Shown piece by piece: positions 34,492-42,521 of a stretch of 64,000 nt of DNA (position 1 is the first letter of the stretch; the number at the start of each line of letters is the position of its first letter). The stretch is from UBA2779 sp965232165 (lineage in GTDB: Bacteria > Spirochaetota > Spirochaetia > DSM-2461), in NCBI GenBank assembly GCA_965232165.1, contig CBDDOY010000002.1:186001-250000 (forward strand), given 5' to 3'. The notes under the pieces are model-generated. The model was not told where the DNA came from. It was given only the letters and a program-made list of their open reading frames with translations, and ran no database searches. The position numbers and the translations under genes were made by a program.

Positions 34492-35793
34492 CTACTTCAC
34501 CTCTACCTGCGGCAGTGCCTCTTTCACACGTGCTCCCACGGCTTCAACGGCTTCGTCAAAGTCGAGTTGGCCGTCAAGATATTCATTCATAACCTGGGCA
34601 AAAATCGAATTGATCTGATAGTCATAGCCCTGAATGGCCGAGCCGTCGATGTAAAGAGTCTGTTCAAAGAAGTACTGGAAATGGTTCTGCCCTCCGAGGG
34701 TTTCGGAGGAGTAGTTATCCTTGATGCGCTCCATAACGACTTTGTTGGACAAGAAGTCCGAGGAACGCAAAGCGTACTGCTCCATCCACTCGGTGTCCTG
34801 GGTGAGCATGCTGATGAACTCCCAGGCCAGGGCCTTATTCGGGCTTTCCTTATATATTCCAACCCAGGTTCCCCCCCAGAAGAAAGGTGCGGGCGGGGCG
34901 GCCACGGCCCAGTCGCCGATGCTGTTCTCCTGGCTGTTCATGACGAATTGAAGCCCCCATGTGGGCCAGCCGTACAAAAAGACTTCGGCTTCGCCGGAAG
35001 GCGTGTTCATGGCTTCAAACCATGGCCCTGCCCAATCATCGAGCTTGGCATCGTAGCCAGAGTCACGGATGACTTTGGCAATTCTTAAGTATTCAAGCAG
35101 TTGCGGGTCGATGGCAAATTCATTCTTGCTGTTCACCCAAGGGGTTGTGCGTGCGGAGTAGAATATGCGGAATATAGTTTCGCCAATACCAGGGAACATT
35201 TTAACCCTGCCGCCAGTTTCTTCTTTCAGGGCTTCTGCCGCTTCGAGCACGCTATTCCAATCCTTGAACAGCTTAGCAATTTCCGCAGGATCGTCGGTGC
35301 CGAAATACTCCTTGGCCAGGCTTCGCCGGTAGAACCAGCCGCCGGGCGTGGTCTGCCAAGTGAGCGCAACGATTTTACCGTCCGCATCGGTGCCCATTTT
35401 GGCCGCATAATCAAACATCTCACTTGTAGAAGCATTGTAGGGAGCCTGACTCAGGTTCGTCCAATAACCGGCCTCCACAAACTGCCGCACATAGGCAGCC
35501 TCGCCCACGAAGATGTCAGGTACGTTTCTCCCTGTAGCCAGAAGCGGACGAATCTTCGCCTCGTAGTCGGCAAGGGGCACAATCTGCATGTCCACCTCTG
35601 CACCGGTACGCGCCTCGAAATCAGCCACGATACCCTGATCTTTGAACTCTCCGGTGAACGTGATGATAGACAGCGTCTGCCCTCCAAGTGATTCGGGAGC
35701 TTCCGCAGTCATTTCTTCATCTCCCGCACCTCCGGCGAACGCCATAAGGCTGACCGCACTGCACATAGCCAATACCAATACAAATCGTTTCAT
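34492..35793 (-). CDS. Sugar ABC transporter substrate-binding protein
   Basis: 433 residues with a signal peptide (MKRFVLVLAMCSAVSLMAFA) and an acidic linker, then an extracellular solute-binding protein family 1 fold: IVADFEARTGAEVDMQIVPL, NVPDIFVGEAAYVRQFVEAG, and GTWVGIYKESPNKALAWEFI near the C terminus. It captures an oligosaccharide for the two permeases downstream. The broken GH43 gene at the end of the cluster hints at xylo- or arabino-oligosaccharides, but the ligand cannot be read from sequence. The stop lies next to MITE copy 2. Confidence 0.9.
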   Translation of the reverse strand: MKRFVLVLAMCSAVSLMAFAGGAGDEEMTAEAPESLGGQTLSIITFTGEFKDQGIVADFEARTGAEVDMQIVPLADYEAKIRPLLATGRNVPDIFVGEAAYVRQFVEAGYWTNLSQAPYNASTSEMFDYAAKMGTDADGKIVALTWQTTPGGWFYRRSLAKEYFGTDDPAEIAKLFKDWNSVLEAAEALKEETGGRVKMFPGIGETIFRIFYSARTTPWVNSKNEFAIDPQLLEYLRIAKVIRDSGYDAKLDDWAGPWFEAMNTPSGEAEVFLYGWPTWGLQFVMNSQENSIGDWAVAAPPAPFFWGGTWVGIYKESPNKALAWEFISMLTQDTEWMEQYALRSSDFLSNKVVMERIKDNYSSETLGGQNHFQYFFEQTLYIDGSAIQGYDYQINSIFAQVMNEYLDGQLDFDEAVEAVGARVKEALPQVEVK

Positions 35794-36117
35794 ATCTTCC
35801 TCCTCAATTATGTTGGTTCTTATATTGGCTCATGGGAAGATACATGTCAAGGGGCTGCCCCCCTAATCCCGCCGGAATCTATCTTTGCAGGGCCAAAATC
35901 TTCGGATTGATCATTGGAGAACCTCGATAAATCAGCATCCTCGGCAGTAGGAATGCATCTTGCGGTACGGGATTGAGATTTTTGCAATGGGGGAGTTTGA
36001 CAAGGCGGGGAACACCTCTAAATGCTTAGGCAGGCTAAGGCTGCACCGGAGCCTTGCCGCCTTGTTTCAGAAAAATCATCAGAACTGCCCCGGAGAACCT
36101 CAAAGTCCGGCAGGCTC
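35794..36117. other. Gap upstream of the sugar operon
   Basis: No gene is supported. The segment 35800-36020 should hold the promoter of the minus-strand sugar operon, but I cannot place -35 and -10 boxes with confidence. The right part is dispersed repeat S, copy 2. Confidence 0.4.
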
Positions 36118-36119
36118 CT
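36023..36119. repeat. Short dispersed repeat S, copy 2
   Basis: Matches 34173-34273 over about 100 bp, including CTTGTTTCAGAAAA and TCAAAGTCCGGCAGGCTCCT. Its last bases contain the stop codon of the TPR gene, so the natural 3' end of that gene may have been changed by the repeat. Confidence 0.7.
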
Positions 36120-38319
36120 AGGGTACGGCCAGAAGCCTGGAACGAAAAGCCGGATCAGGTGATGCCGTTGACCCCGATATCTCAGGGACGGCGATGGAAA
36201 ACACCTCATCACCAACAGATATGAAATCAAAATCACCAGCCCTTTGAAACATCCCCTCACTCAGTGATTCGGAACTCCTGGTGATTTCCATTGTCCCGAG
36301 GTAGTCGGCTTCCCTATACTCGATACCCTCGTTGTGTATCGATGGCTGTGCCGCATTCTTTCGAAGAACAGCCAGAGGCTGATCGGGATCGATGCCATGC
36401 CATCGCCCTTTGTCGATTAGCAGAATATCTCCATCTACGGCGAGTATGGTCATCCTCTTTGGAATGGCGGAAACGACATCCCCGGCCAACAGGTCAATGG
36501 AATCCAGCACTCTTCCCTTGCCAGTTCGAAGCTGAGAAGATGCGCCATATTCCTGCCCTGTCCCGGCAATATATAACTTTGCAGAGGCGCTGAAGCTTCG
36601 TTCGGTTTCGGCAAATTCGAGGAGCACGAAGTAATCAGCCCGATCCCGAGACAACCTGAAGGCATCGGTGTAATCATTGACTTCCATAGCGTTCGGGAAA
36701 AATCCACCCTCAAGATTGACCACCGTCACCTCGGGCAGGGTGTCTATCTGGTCGGCAAAATATGCCGCCAGCGCGATACCGGCACCATCATGGGCTGTGA
36801 AAACCTGCCGCTGGGGAATCAATAATATCGCGATGTTCCAGGCCGAGGGAAGAAAGTTCCATGGATCGTCTATGTCCCAGTCCTCTTTGAGTCCGCCGTT
36901 CTCAGAGTGCGTCAATAGGTCGATCTGTTCCTGGATGACGGCCTGCTTGCGGGGGGCATTCTCCAACTCTAGTACTGCGGCATGCAATTCGTCTCTGTAT
37001 TTCTCGGGGAAACCCATTCGGCGAATGAGATTGGCATATAGAAGCCAGATATCAGGATCAGTACTTGAAATGCGCCGGGCCCGCCGATATGCGTTCAGGG
37101 CCCGGTTGAAATAAAAGGATTCTTCGAGACGTTTCCCTTTGGCGATATGCCAGTTTGCGGCTTCATCTCTGTGTTCGGTTAAGCCTGCAAAGGACAGTGC
37201 CAGGGGGGCTTCCCGAAAAAGACGAACCGTTTCGTCATCAGAAGCCATTCGGAGCAATTGGCTCAAAACATCCTGTGCGAATGACTCCATGCCCATGGAC
37301 CTATAGGCCCTTGCCTTAAGAAAGAGCAGGTCCGCTTCATCCTCTTCAGCGATGGACTCTAAGGCCGTGAGTGCGGCTATTGGATCGCCTCTTCTCAGGG
37401 CCAGAGATGCATTCAGCTTCGAAACACGTTTGTATCGCCCATCTTCAGGTCCTTTCAGCATGGACATTGCCTGATTCAGATGATAAGCAACCTGCTTCCA
37501 CTCATCATACAGGGCATGATGTTCAGCAGCCTGGACATGGACATGCAGATCGTCGGGGTGGAACCGCAATGCTTCCTGAAGGACATTTTCTGCCGATTCC
37601 TTTTCCCTTGCCCTGTCATGAAGTATCGCCAATTGGAGCAGTGCTCGGAGATTTCCAGGTGAGTGTTCAAGGCTTTTGGCATAGGCATCATCGGCTAATT
37701 CTCTCTTGCCCTGTATCGCATAGACTTCTCCAATACCCTGATTGGCTTCAGGATCATAGGGTCTGTCAATGAGAATACCGTTGTATAAGGCTATGGCATC
37801 ATCGTATCTTCCCAGGGCTGTGAGGATTCTCGCTTCAAGAATCACACCTCGTCTGTCATGGGAAACGAGTTTTCTCGCTTCGCCGATCTCATCATACGCA
37901 TCGGTGTATTCACCAAGCAGATAGAGGGTTCTGACAAGACCCAGGCGAGAGTCAAAATATGAGGGGTTAAGCCGGATGGATGATCGAAATGCGTTGGCAG
38001 CCGCAATATAGTCATCCGAATTCAATGCCTGTAAGCCGGTGTGATAGAGTTCTCGTTCCGGTGAATACTCGTTTCCGGACACCCCTATGCCGTATGCGAG
38101 CAGCACGAAGAGGAATAGGGGGCGAGTGATGAACTGTTTAAGGGCACCTCTAAAAAACCGCTTCTGGAATTTGACGCAGCTATTTTTCTTCGATACAAGG
38201 CTCCAAAAGCGCAGGCGTAACTGGGTTACGTGAGCATTTTGGTAACGCAGTAGCGGGGGAAAAGAGCAAGCCAAAAATGGAATGGGTTTTTTAGAGGTGC
38301 CCTTAACTCTTGTTTTCAT
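36118..38319 (-). CDS. Exported TPR-repeat protein with MITE inserted in its signal peptide
   Basis: 733 residues from ATG 38319, which overlaps the tlyC 3' end. The first codons MKTRV are followed by 55 codons contributed by MITE copy 3, then KQFITRPLFLFVLLAYGIGV. Removing the element and one TA restores MKTRVKQFITRPLFLFVLLA, a normal signal peptide. About 12 TPR motifs follow (residues 85-480, for example NAFRSSIRLNPSYFDSRLGL). The C-terminal half is a beta-rich domain (AILAVDGDILLIDKGRWHG-like) of unknown role. TPR proteins of this kind serve as periplasmic scaffolds. With the element in place the signal is internal, so export may fail. Confidence 0.8.
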   Translation of the reverse strand: MKTRVKGTSKKPIPFLACSFPPLLRYQNAHVTQLRLRFWSLVSKKNSCVKFQKRFFRGALKQFITRPLFLFVLLAYGIGVSGNEYSPERELYHTGLQALNSDDYIAAANAFRSSIRLNPSYFDSRLGLVRTLYLLGEYTDAYDEIGEARKLVSHDRRGVILEARILTALGRYDDAIALYNGILIDRPYDPEANQGIGEVYAIQGKRELADDAYAKSLEHSPGNLRALLQLAILHDRAREKESAENVLQEALRFHPDDLHVHVQAAEHHALYDEWKQVAYHLNQAMSMLKGPEDGRYKRVSKLNASLALRRGDPIAALTALESIAEEDEADLLFLKARAYRSMGMESFAQDVLSQLLRMASDDETVRLFREAPLALSFAGLTEHRDEAANWHIAKGKRLEESFYFNRALNAYRRARRISSTDPDIWLLYANLIRRMGFPEKYRDELHAAVLELENAPRKQAVIQEQIDLLTHSENGGLKEDWDIDDPWNFLPSAWNIAILLIPQRQVFTAHDGAGIALAAYFADQIDTLPEVTVVNLEGGFFPNAMEVNDYTDAFRLSRDRADYFVLLEFAETERSFSASAKLYIAGTGQEYGASSQLRTGKGRVLDSIDLLAGDVVSAIPKRMTILAVDGDILLIDKGRWHGIDPDQPLAVLRKNAAQPSIHNEGIEYREADYLGTMEITRSSESLSEGMFQRAGDFDFISVGDEVFSIAVPEISGSTASPDPAFRSRLLAVP
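38141..38303 (-). mobile_element. MITE-like element, copy 3 (163 bp), between tlyC and the TPR gene
   Basis: The ends AGGGCACCTCTAAAAAACC and GGGTTTTTTAGAGGTGCCCT are flanked by TA (38139-38140 and 38304-38305). Element plus one TA is 165 bases, 55 codons. The minus-strand frame through it has no stop, so it is translated as part of the TPR protein. Confidence 0.92.
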
Positions 38320-39088
38320 CCGATGCCTTGATGATCTTGACTTGTTGAATCTTATGCCCATCGAGCGTTTGAATGACGAAGGTTAACTCTTCCCAGGATA
38401 TCTTCTCATAACGGGTGGGTATCTTTCCGAATAAATCAAATACGAAGCCGCCCAGTGTATCGAAATCATCGGTAGGTATACGGAAGCCGAGGCTGTTGTT
38501 CAGGTTGACAAGACTGACCCTCGCGTCACAAAGCCACTCCTTTCCTCCTAATTCGAGAATCTCTTCGCCCTCATTATCAAATTCATCCTGGATGTCCCCG
38601 ACGATTTCCTCTAGGATGTCTTCCAGTGCGATTATTCCGGAAACACCCCCGTACTCATCCACCGCAACTGCAATATGGGTGCGCCGTTGTTTCATCTCAC
38701 GGAGCAGTCTGTCCAGTTTCATCCTCTCGGGAACGAAGTAGGGCTTCCTGACCACCTCTGAAATCTTCACCTCGTTCCCCTTCAGAAGATGTATCAAGAG
38801 GTCTTTGACATAGAGTATTCCGATTACGTTGTCGATAGTGCTCCTGTATACAGGGAAACGGGAATGGCCGGTTTCCATCAGTTTAACCAGATCCCTCCCC
38901 ATACCTATTTCCTCCGGAACAAACACCGTATCGATTCTCGGTATCATGACCTCCTTTGCCGAAGTGTCAGATAATTCGACAATGCCCTGAACCATGCCCC
39001 GCTCCTCTTCATCGAGGCGCTCAAGACCTTCGGCTTCTTTGGGCGCATCCTGCCGGGTGTTTTGAAACCATTTCATCAAACGACTCAT
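38303..39088 (-). CDS. tlyC: CorC/TlyC-type CBS-domain protein
   Basis: 261 residues. Two CBS domains cover about residues 45-165 (EVMIPRIDTVFVPEEIGMG, GHSRFPVYRSTIDNVIGILY, AVAVDEYGGVSGIIALEDIL). The CorC_HlyC domain (about 180-255) has the TLGGFVFDLFGKIP segment. The family includes Leptospira and Treponema TlyC, once called haemolysin, and CorC, linked to magnesium and cobalt efflux. The true activity is probably ion transport support. It lies directly after ybeY with no gap. Its TAA stop is completed by the TA target site of MITE copy 3. Confidence 0.92.
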   Translation of the reverse strand: MSRLMKWFQNTRQDAPKEAEGLERLDEEERGMVQGIVELSDTSAKEVMIPRIDTVFVPEEIGMGRDLVKLMETGHSRFPVYRSTIDNVIGILYVKDLLIHLLKGNEVKISEVVRKPYFVPERMKLDRLLREMKQRRTHIAVAVDEYGGVSGIIALEDILEEIVGDIQDEFDNEGEEILELGGKEWLCDARVSLVNLNNSLGFRIPTDDFDTLGGFVFDLFGKIPTRYEKISWEELTFVIQTLDGHKIQQVKIIKASDENKS

Positions 39089-39553
39089 TTATGCATTTAC
39101 CGCCAATCTCTTAGTCTTAGATACAATTCTCTCCTGCAATCTCAACATCTCTCCCCCGTAATCATCATCTGGATGGACCATTCCGTTCAGATGAAGTATT
39201 CCATGCACTATCACACGTCTAAACTCCTCTTCTATCAGGCAATTCAGGGACACCGACTGAGTTCTTACCCTTTCAAGCGATACGATGATATCACCGGCTT
39301 CATTGGGCAAATCCTTCGGCGAGGGTATAGGCTGTCCTTCCATCTGAACGAATGACAAGACATCCGTAGCAGAATCCTTTCCGCGCCATCTGCGGTTATA
39401 TTCTCGAATTCCTTCATCAGTGGTAATAAGCAGTCCCATGCGCCAATTCTCGGCATGGATGCTTCTTAATACAGACTCAATGAAGTTCCTGACTTCATCG
39501 AGATCAAAAGGAATTTCATCAATGGAATTGATGATCTCGACTTCATTCATCAT
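39089..39553 (-). CDS. ybeY: Endoribonuclease YbeY
   Basis: 154 residues, the usual size. The metal-binding motif VIVHGILHLNGMVHPDD carries H117, H121 and H127, matching the HGxxHLxGxxH site of YbeY. The upstream RGKDSATDVLSFVQMEG and NEAGDIIVSLERV are the other conserved blocks. YbeY acts in 16S rRNA 3' end maturation and late 70S ribosome quality control. Its ATG overlaps the stop of pgpH by four bases. The phoH-pgpH-ybeY-tlyC order is a widespread bacterial arrangement. Confidence 0.95.
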   Translation of the reverse strand: MMNEVEIINSIDEIPFDLDEVRNFIESVLRSIHAENWRMGLLITTDEGIREYNRRWRGKDSATDVLSFVQMEGQPIPSPKDLPNEAGDIIVSLERVRTQSVSLNCLIEEEFRRVIVHGILHLNGMVHPDDDYGGEMLRLQERIVSKTKRLAVNA

Positions 39554-41730
39554 CCATCCTCCCTATTGGGATACTCGATTCTCATATGAAGCTGTCCGGC
39601 AAATACTTGAGTGAATGCTTCTTTTATTGACGCCAGATCTCTCAGCGTCAAATCACTCTCATCAAGTTCTCTCGCCTTGAATCTTGCCATTATAATATCC
39701 CAGATACACTTCTCGATTTTCGTCTTTGAGGGGTTTTTAATGGATCGTATGGCGGCTTCCGTGGAATCGGCCAACATCACGACTGCGGCTTCCTTGCTTC
39801 TTGGCTTAGGACCGCCATAAGAATAATCATTCGGAGAGGTGCTTTCTGTGCCTTTTTCCCTTACAGCCTGGTCGTAGAAATAACGGATAAGACTTGTTCC
39901 ATGATGCTGTTCAATGATGGCGAGAACGTCATCAGGCAATTGCAGTTCTCGGCCCTTCTCTATGCCGAATTTGACATGTGAGCGAATGACTGCAACGGAT
40001 AGACTTGTTTTCATCTTGTCATGCTTGTTCTCATCAGACTGATTCTCAACAAAGAAATGTGCTTGATCAATTTTGCCGATGTCATGGTAATAAGCACCTA
40101 TACGCGCAAGAAGAGCATCGGCGTTGATGGCGTCACAGGCGGCTTCGGCCAATTGCGCCACACTCTGCGAATGAACATAGGTGCCTGGCGCCTGGAGACG
40201 CATCTTCCTCAGAACTGGATTATTCTGATCTGCGAGTTCTATCAGCCTGAAGACTGTTGTCATATTGAATAAGTATCCAAGAAGAGGCAGTAAAACGAGA
40301 CCGAGCATCCCCGATATGAGTCCGTTGGCAGCGGCTATGGCTGTCATGGCCGAAGTGTTTTCAATCGGGAATCCAAGCAGGATTCCGATACAGAACGTGA
40401 TGAAGGCCATGATCACCATCAACTGGGGTCCGGAGCGGAACAGGCGCATCGCCGTATCCCTGCGGTTTGTCACCGCTATGCCGCCCATTCCTGAGCCCAG
40501 TGTAATTAAGAAGTCATAGGGGTTGCCGGACGTGAGAAAAAAAACCAGCAGGGCCATAAGAAAAGATGTGAGCAGGGCCAGGCGTTTGTCGTTGAGGAGC
40601 TGATTGAGGAGTAAGATAAACAGAGATGTCGGTATGATCAGACTCACTCGAAGGTTGTCTGTATGATGGATAAACGCATTCATGGAAGCCGAAATCAAAA
40701 GATACAGACATAGCAAACCGACATAAAAATACAATGACTTCGGGTTTGGAAATGTGATTGAAAGAATCCGTGAAATGAATAACCCGAGAGTAATCATTGC
40801 CGCCATGACTATGAATGGATGACTGAAGAACGCATAATCCAGGCGGCGCTGTTTATTCAATGCCTTGAGGATTTTTGCTTGACGGGAAGTGACAATATCA
40901 CCGGGATGCAATAAATGAGTGCCCGCACGAACGGAAACCAACACAGGTTTTGTCTTGGCCTCGGCTCTATCCATGTTCTCTTCGGTCAATAGCTTACTGA
41001 AAAAGGCGTTTGCTTCGGCGAAATACGCCATGAGTGCTATAACAAAGCCGTGATACTCAAGAGACAGATCTTTGAGGCTTCCCAGAGTTCTCAGATTGTC
41101 CGTAAGGCTTTCTGGGCGCATCAGGGATTCTCTAAACATCGTGACACGCTGATCGGGATTCATCTCGGAGTATACCGCTTCGACGATGCCGGAGGCTGCC
41201 CCGCTGTCGGTGGGATCAAGATTGAAGATGCCTTTGTATTGTATGTCTTGAAGTGCTTTCCTGGTGAACCTAAGTATTTCACTCATCAGCCTGGGATCCC
41301 GTGGAGTTGTTATATGGATAAGATCGGCGATGCCGGGGAAATCTGCCCGAAACTGGGCCTGCTCGTCGGCCGAACTCTTGCCGAAAACAGCATTGGTATA
41401 CATGACGGCGAAATTTTCAAACCTATCCAGAACTGATTCGGTAATCTTATTCCTGACGATGTATACGGGATTCGCCAGACTTCGATTCAGCATGATGAGC
41501 TTCTCGGTATCTTCCTCATCAATGAAATCAAAATCGTGATTAACGACGAAGTCTTCTTTGACAGTATCCCCCTCTTGATAGCGAAGAACCCGCTCATAGA
41601 CTATCATTTTCCGTGCCTGCTCAACGCCTATAAGGACCGCCGACAAAATGATCCACCCGAGCAGCGAAAGAAGAATCGTTCGCCTGGCAATGAATCGGGG
41701 GCGATCAGCTTCTGTTTTCATAGGCATCAA
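39550..41730 (-). CDS. pgpH: 7TM-HD domain phosphodiesterase PgpH/YqfF
   Basis: 726 residues. One N-terminal membrane segment (ILLSLLGWIILSAVLIGVE) is followed by a large extracellular 7TM-HD_ext domain (about 50-300), seven membrane segments (about 305-490) and a cytoplasmic HD domain. The HD signature is visible in YVHSQSVAQLAEAACDAI .. IGAYYHDIGKIDQAHFFVEN .. SHVKFGIEKGRELQLP. PgpH proteins degrade cyclic di-AMP, so the gene implies c-di-AMP signalling. It overlaps both neighbours by four bases in one operon. Confidence 0.93.
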   Translation of the reverse strand: MMPMKTEADRPRFIARRTILLSLLGWIILSAVLIGVEQARKMIVYERVLRYQEGDTVKEDFVVNHDFDFIDEEDTEKLIMLNRSLANPVYIVRNKITESVLDRFENFAVMYTNAVFGKSSADEQAQFRADFPGIADLIHITTPRDPRLMSEILRFTRKALQDIQYKGIFNLDPTDSGAASGIVEAVYSEMNPDQRVTMFRESLMRPESLTDNLRTLGSLKDLSLEYHGFVIALMAYFAEANAFFSKLLTEENMDRAEAKTKPVLVSVRAGTHLLHPGDIVTSRQAKILKALNKQRRLDYAFFSHPFIVMAAMITLGLFISRILSITFPNPKSLYFYVGLLCLYLLISASMNAFIHHTDNLRVSLIIPTSLFILLLNQLLNDKRLALLTSFLMALLVFFLTSGNPYDFLITLGSGMGGIAVTNRRDTAMRLFRSGPQLMVIMAFITFCIGILLGFPIENTSAMTAIAAANGLISGMLGLVLLPLLGYLFNMTTVFRLIELADQNNPVLRKMRLQAPGTYVHSQSVAQLAEAACDAINADALLARIGAYYHDIGKIDQAHFFVENQSDENKHDKMKTSLSVAVIRSHVKFGIEKGRELQLPDDVLAIIEQHHGTSLIRYFYDQAVREKGTESTSPNDYSYGGPKPRSKEAAVVMLADSTEAAIRSIKNPSKTKIEKCIWDIIMARFKARELDESDLTLRDLASIKEAFTQVFAGQLHMRIEYPNREDG

Positions 41731-42449
41731 CCAACCTTCCTGACCAGGGAATGGCGAACGGCGTCCATTGAGGAGAAGTGGAAAACGGCAGTTTCATCAA
41801 CGGACTCCGAAATTTCAGTTGCATCCTCGAATCCTGAAGTACGGTGCCGGGGAAGATCGGCCTGCGCAAGTTCCCCGGTGCCTTCCCTCAATCGGGCAAG
41901 AAACATCTTCATCTGCTCCGCCGCGGTGTTTTTAGGCTTATCAAGAACATGGACGGTGGCGGGATAGCTCCTGCCCCTGCCTGCCGGCCCGGGCCTGAAG
42001 ACGAGGTCCTTGGTTGACATTGCTCTGATGCATTCAGCCTGTGTTCGGCCTCGGTGATGCACCATTCGGGTGCTGCCGGGAATATGGAGGATGTTCTCAC
42101 CGAATGCCCTGACATCTCCCTCATCATCCGATTGCAAGGAGGCATACACCGAACTCACATGCTGTCCATAGAAGTTTTCATTACGCCCTGCGATTTCCAA
42201 TAGCCTATCTAGCATATCATGGAACAGTTTTTTTGAACCATGGCCGCGGGACTGTATGTCAATTTCATCCCCCCGAGTATGTACCGGGATGGCGAGAAGA
42301 GAGCCCATCGCCTTCAGTGTCACCCAAAAAAGCAGTTTTAGGACATTGGCGAAGAGCAGGACGAGAACTGAATGGAATTTCTTAGAGGCACCCTTTAGAT
42401 TGACGGCGTCAGGGCTGCAAACGTTTTCCAGGAGGCGAGGATTGTCCAT
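41727..42449 (-). CDS. phoH: Degenerate PhoH-like protein
   Basis: 240 residues against about 320-350 for PhoH. The start NPRLLENVCSPDAVNLK, then IPVHTRGDEIDI, and the end EQMKMFLARLREG .. DLPRHRTSGFEDA .. FHFSSMDAVRHSLVRK line up with the two ends of PhoH. The P-loop, normally GPAGTGKTYLA, reads GPAGRGRSYPA. The catalytic Lys and Thr are lost, and the middle with Walker B is deleted. A roughly 35-residue hydrophobic insert (SVLVLLFANVLKLLFWVTLK) after NLK comes from a decayed MITE. The frame is still open, but the product cannot be a normal ATPase. Position before pgpH confirms the identity. It may be a pseudogene, with an intact paralogue elsewhere. Confidence 0.72.
   Translation of the reverse strand: MDNPRLLENVCSPDAVNLKGASKKFHSVLVLLFANVLKLLFWVTLKAMGSLLAIPVHTRGDEIDIQSRGHGSKKLFHDMLDRLLEIAGRNENFYGQHVSSVYASLQSDDEGDVRAFGENILHIPGSTRMVHHRGRTQAECIRAMSTKDLVFRPGPAGRGRSYPATVHVLDKPKNTAAEQMKMFLARLREGTGELAQADLPRHRTSGFEDATEISESVDETAVFHFSSMDAVRHSLVRKVG
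42340..42395 (+). mobile_element. Decayed MITE-like end inside phoH
   Basis: Read on the minus strand from 42395, AAGGGTGCCTCTAAGAAATT, then CCATTCAGTTCTCGTCC, aligns with the start of MITE copies 1 and 2 (AAGGGCACCTCTAAAAAACC, CATTTAGTTCTTGACT). Roughly three of four bases match. TA lies just outside. The other end is not recognisable, so it is a truncated remnant that stays in frame with phoH. Confidence 0.5.
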
Positions 42450-42521
42450 AACGACTGTCAGGGTGTCGTTCAGTTCAACTCTCCAGCAAATCTTCTAATA
42501 ATGATAAGGAAATCAAGCATA

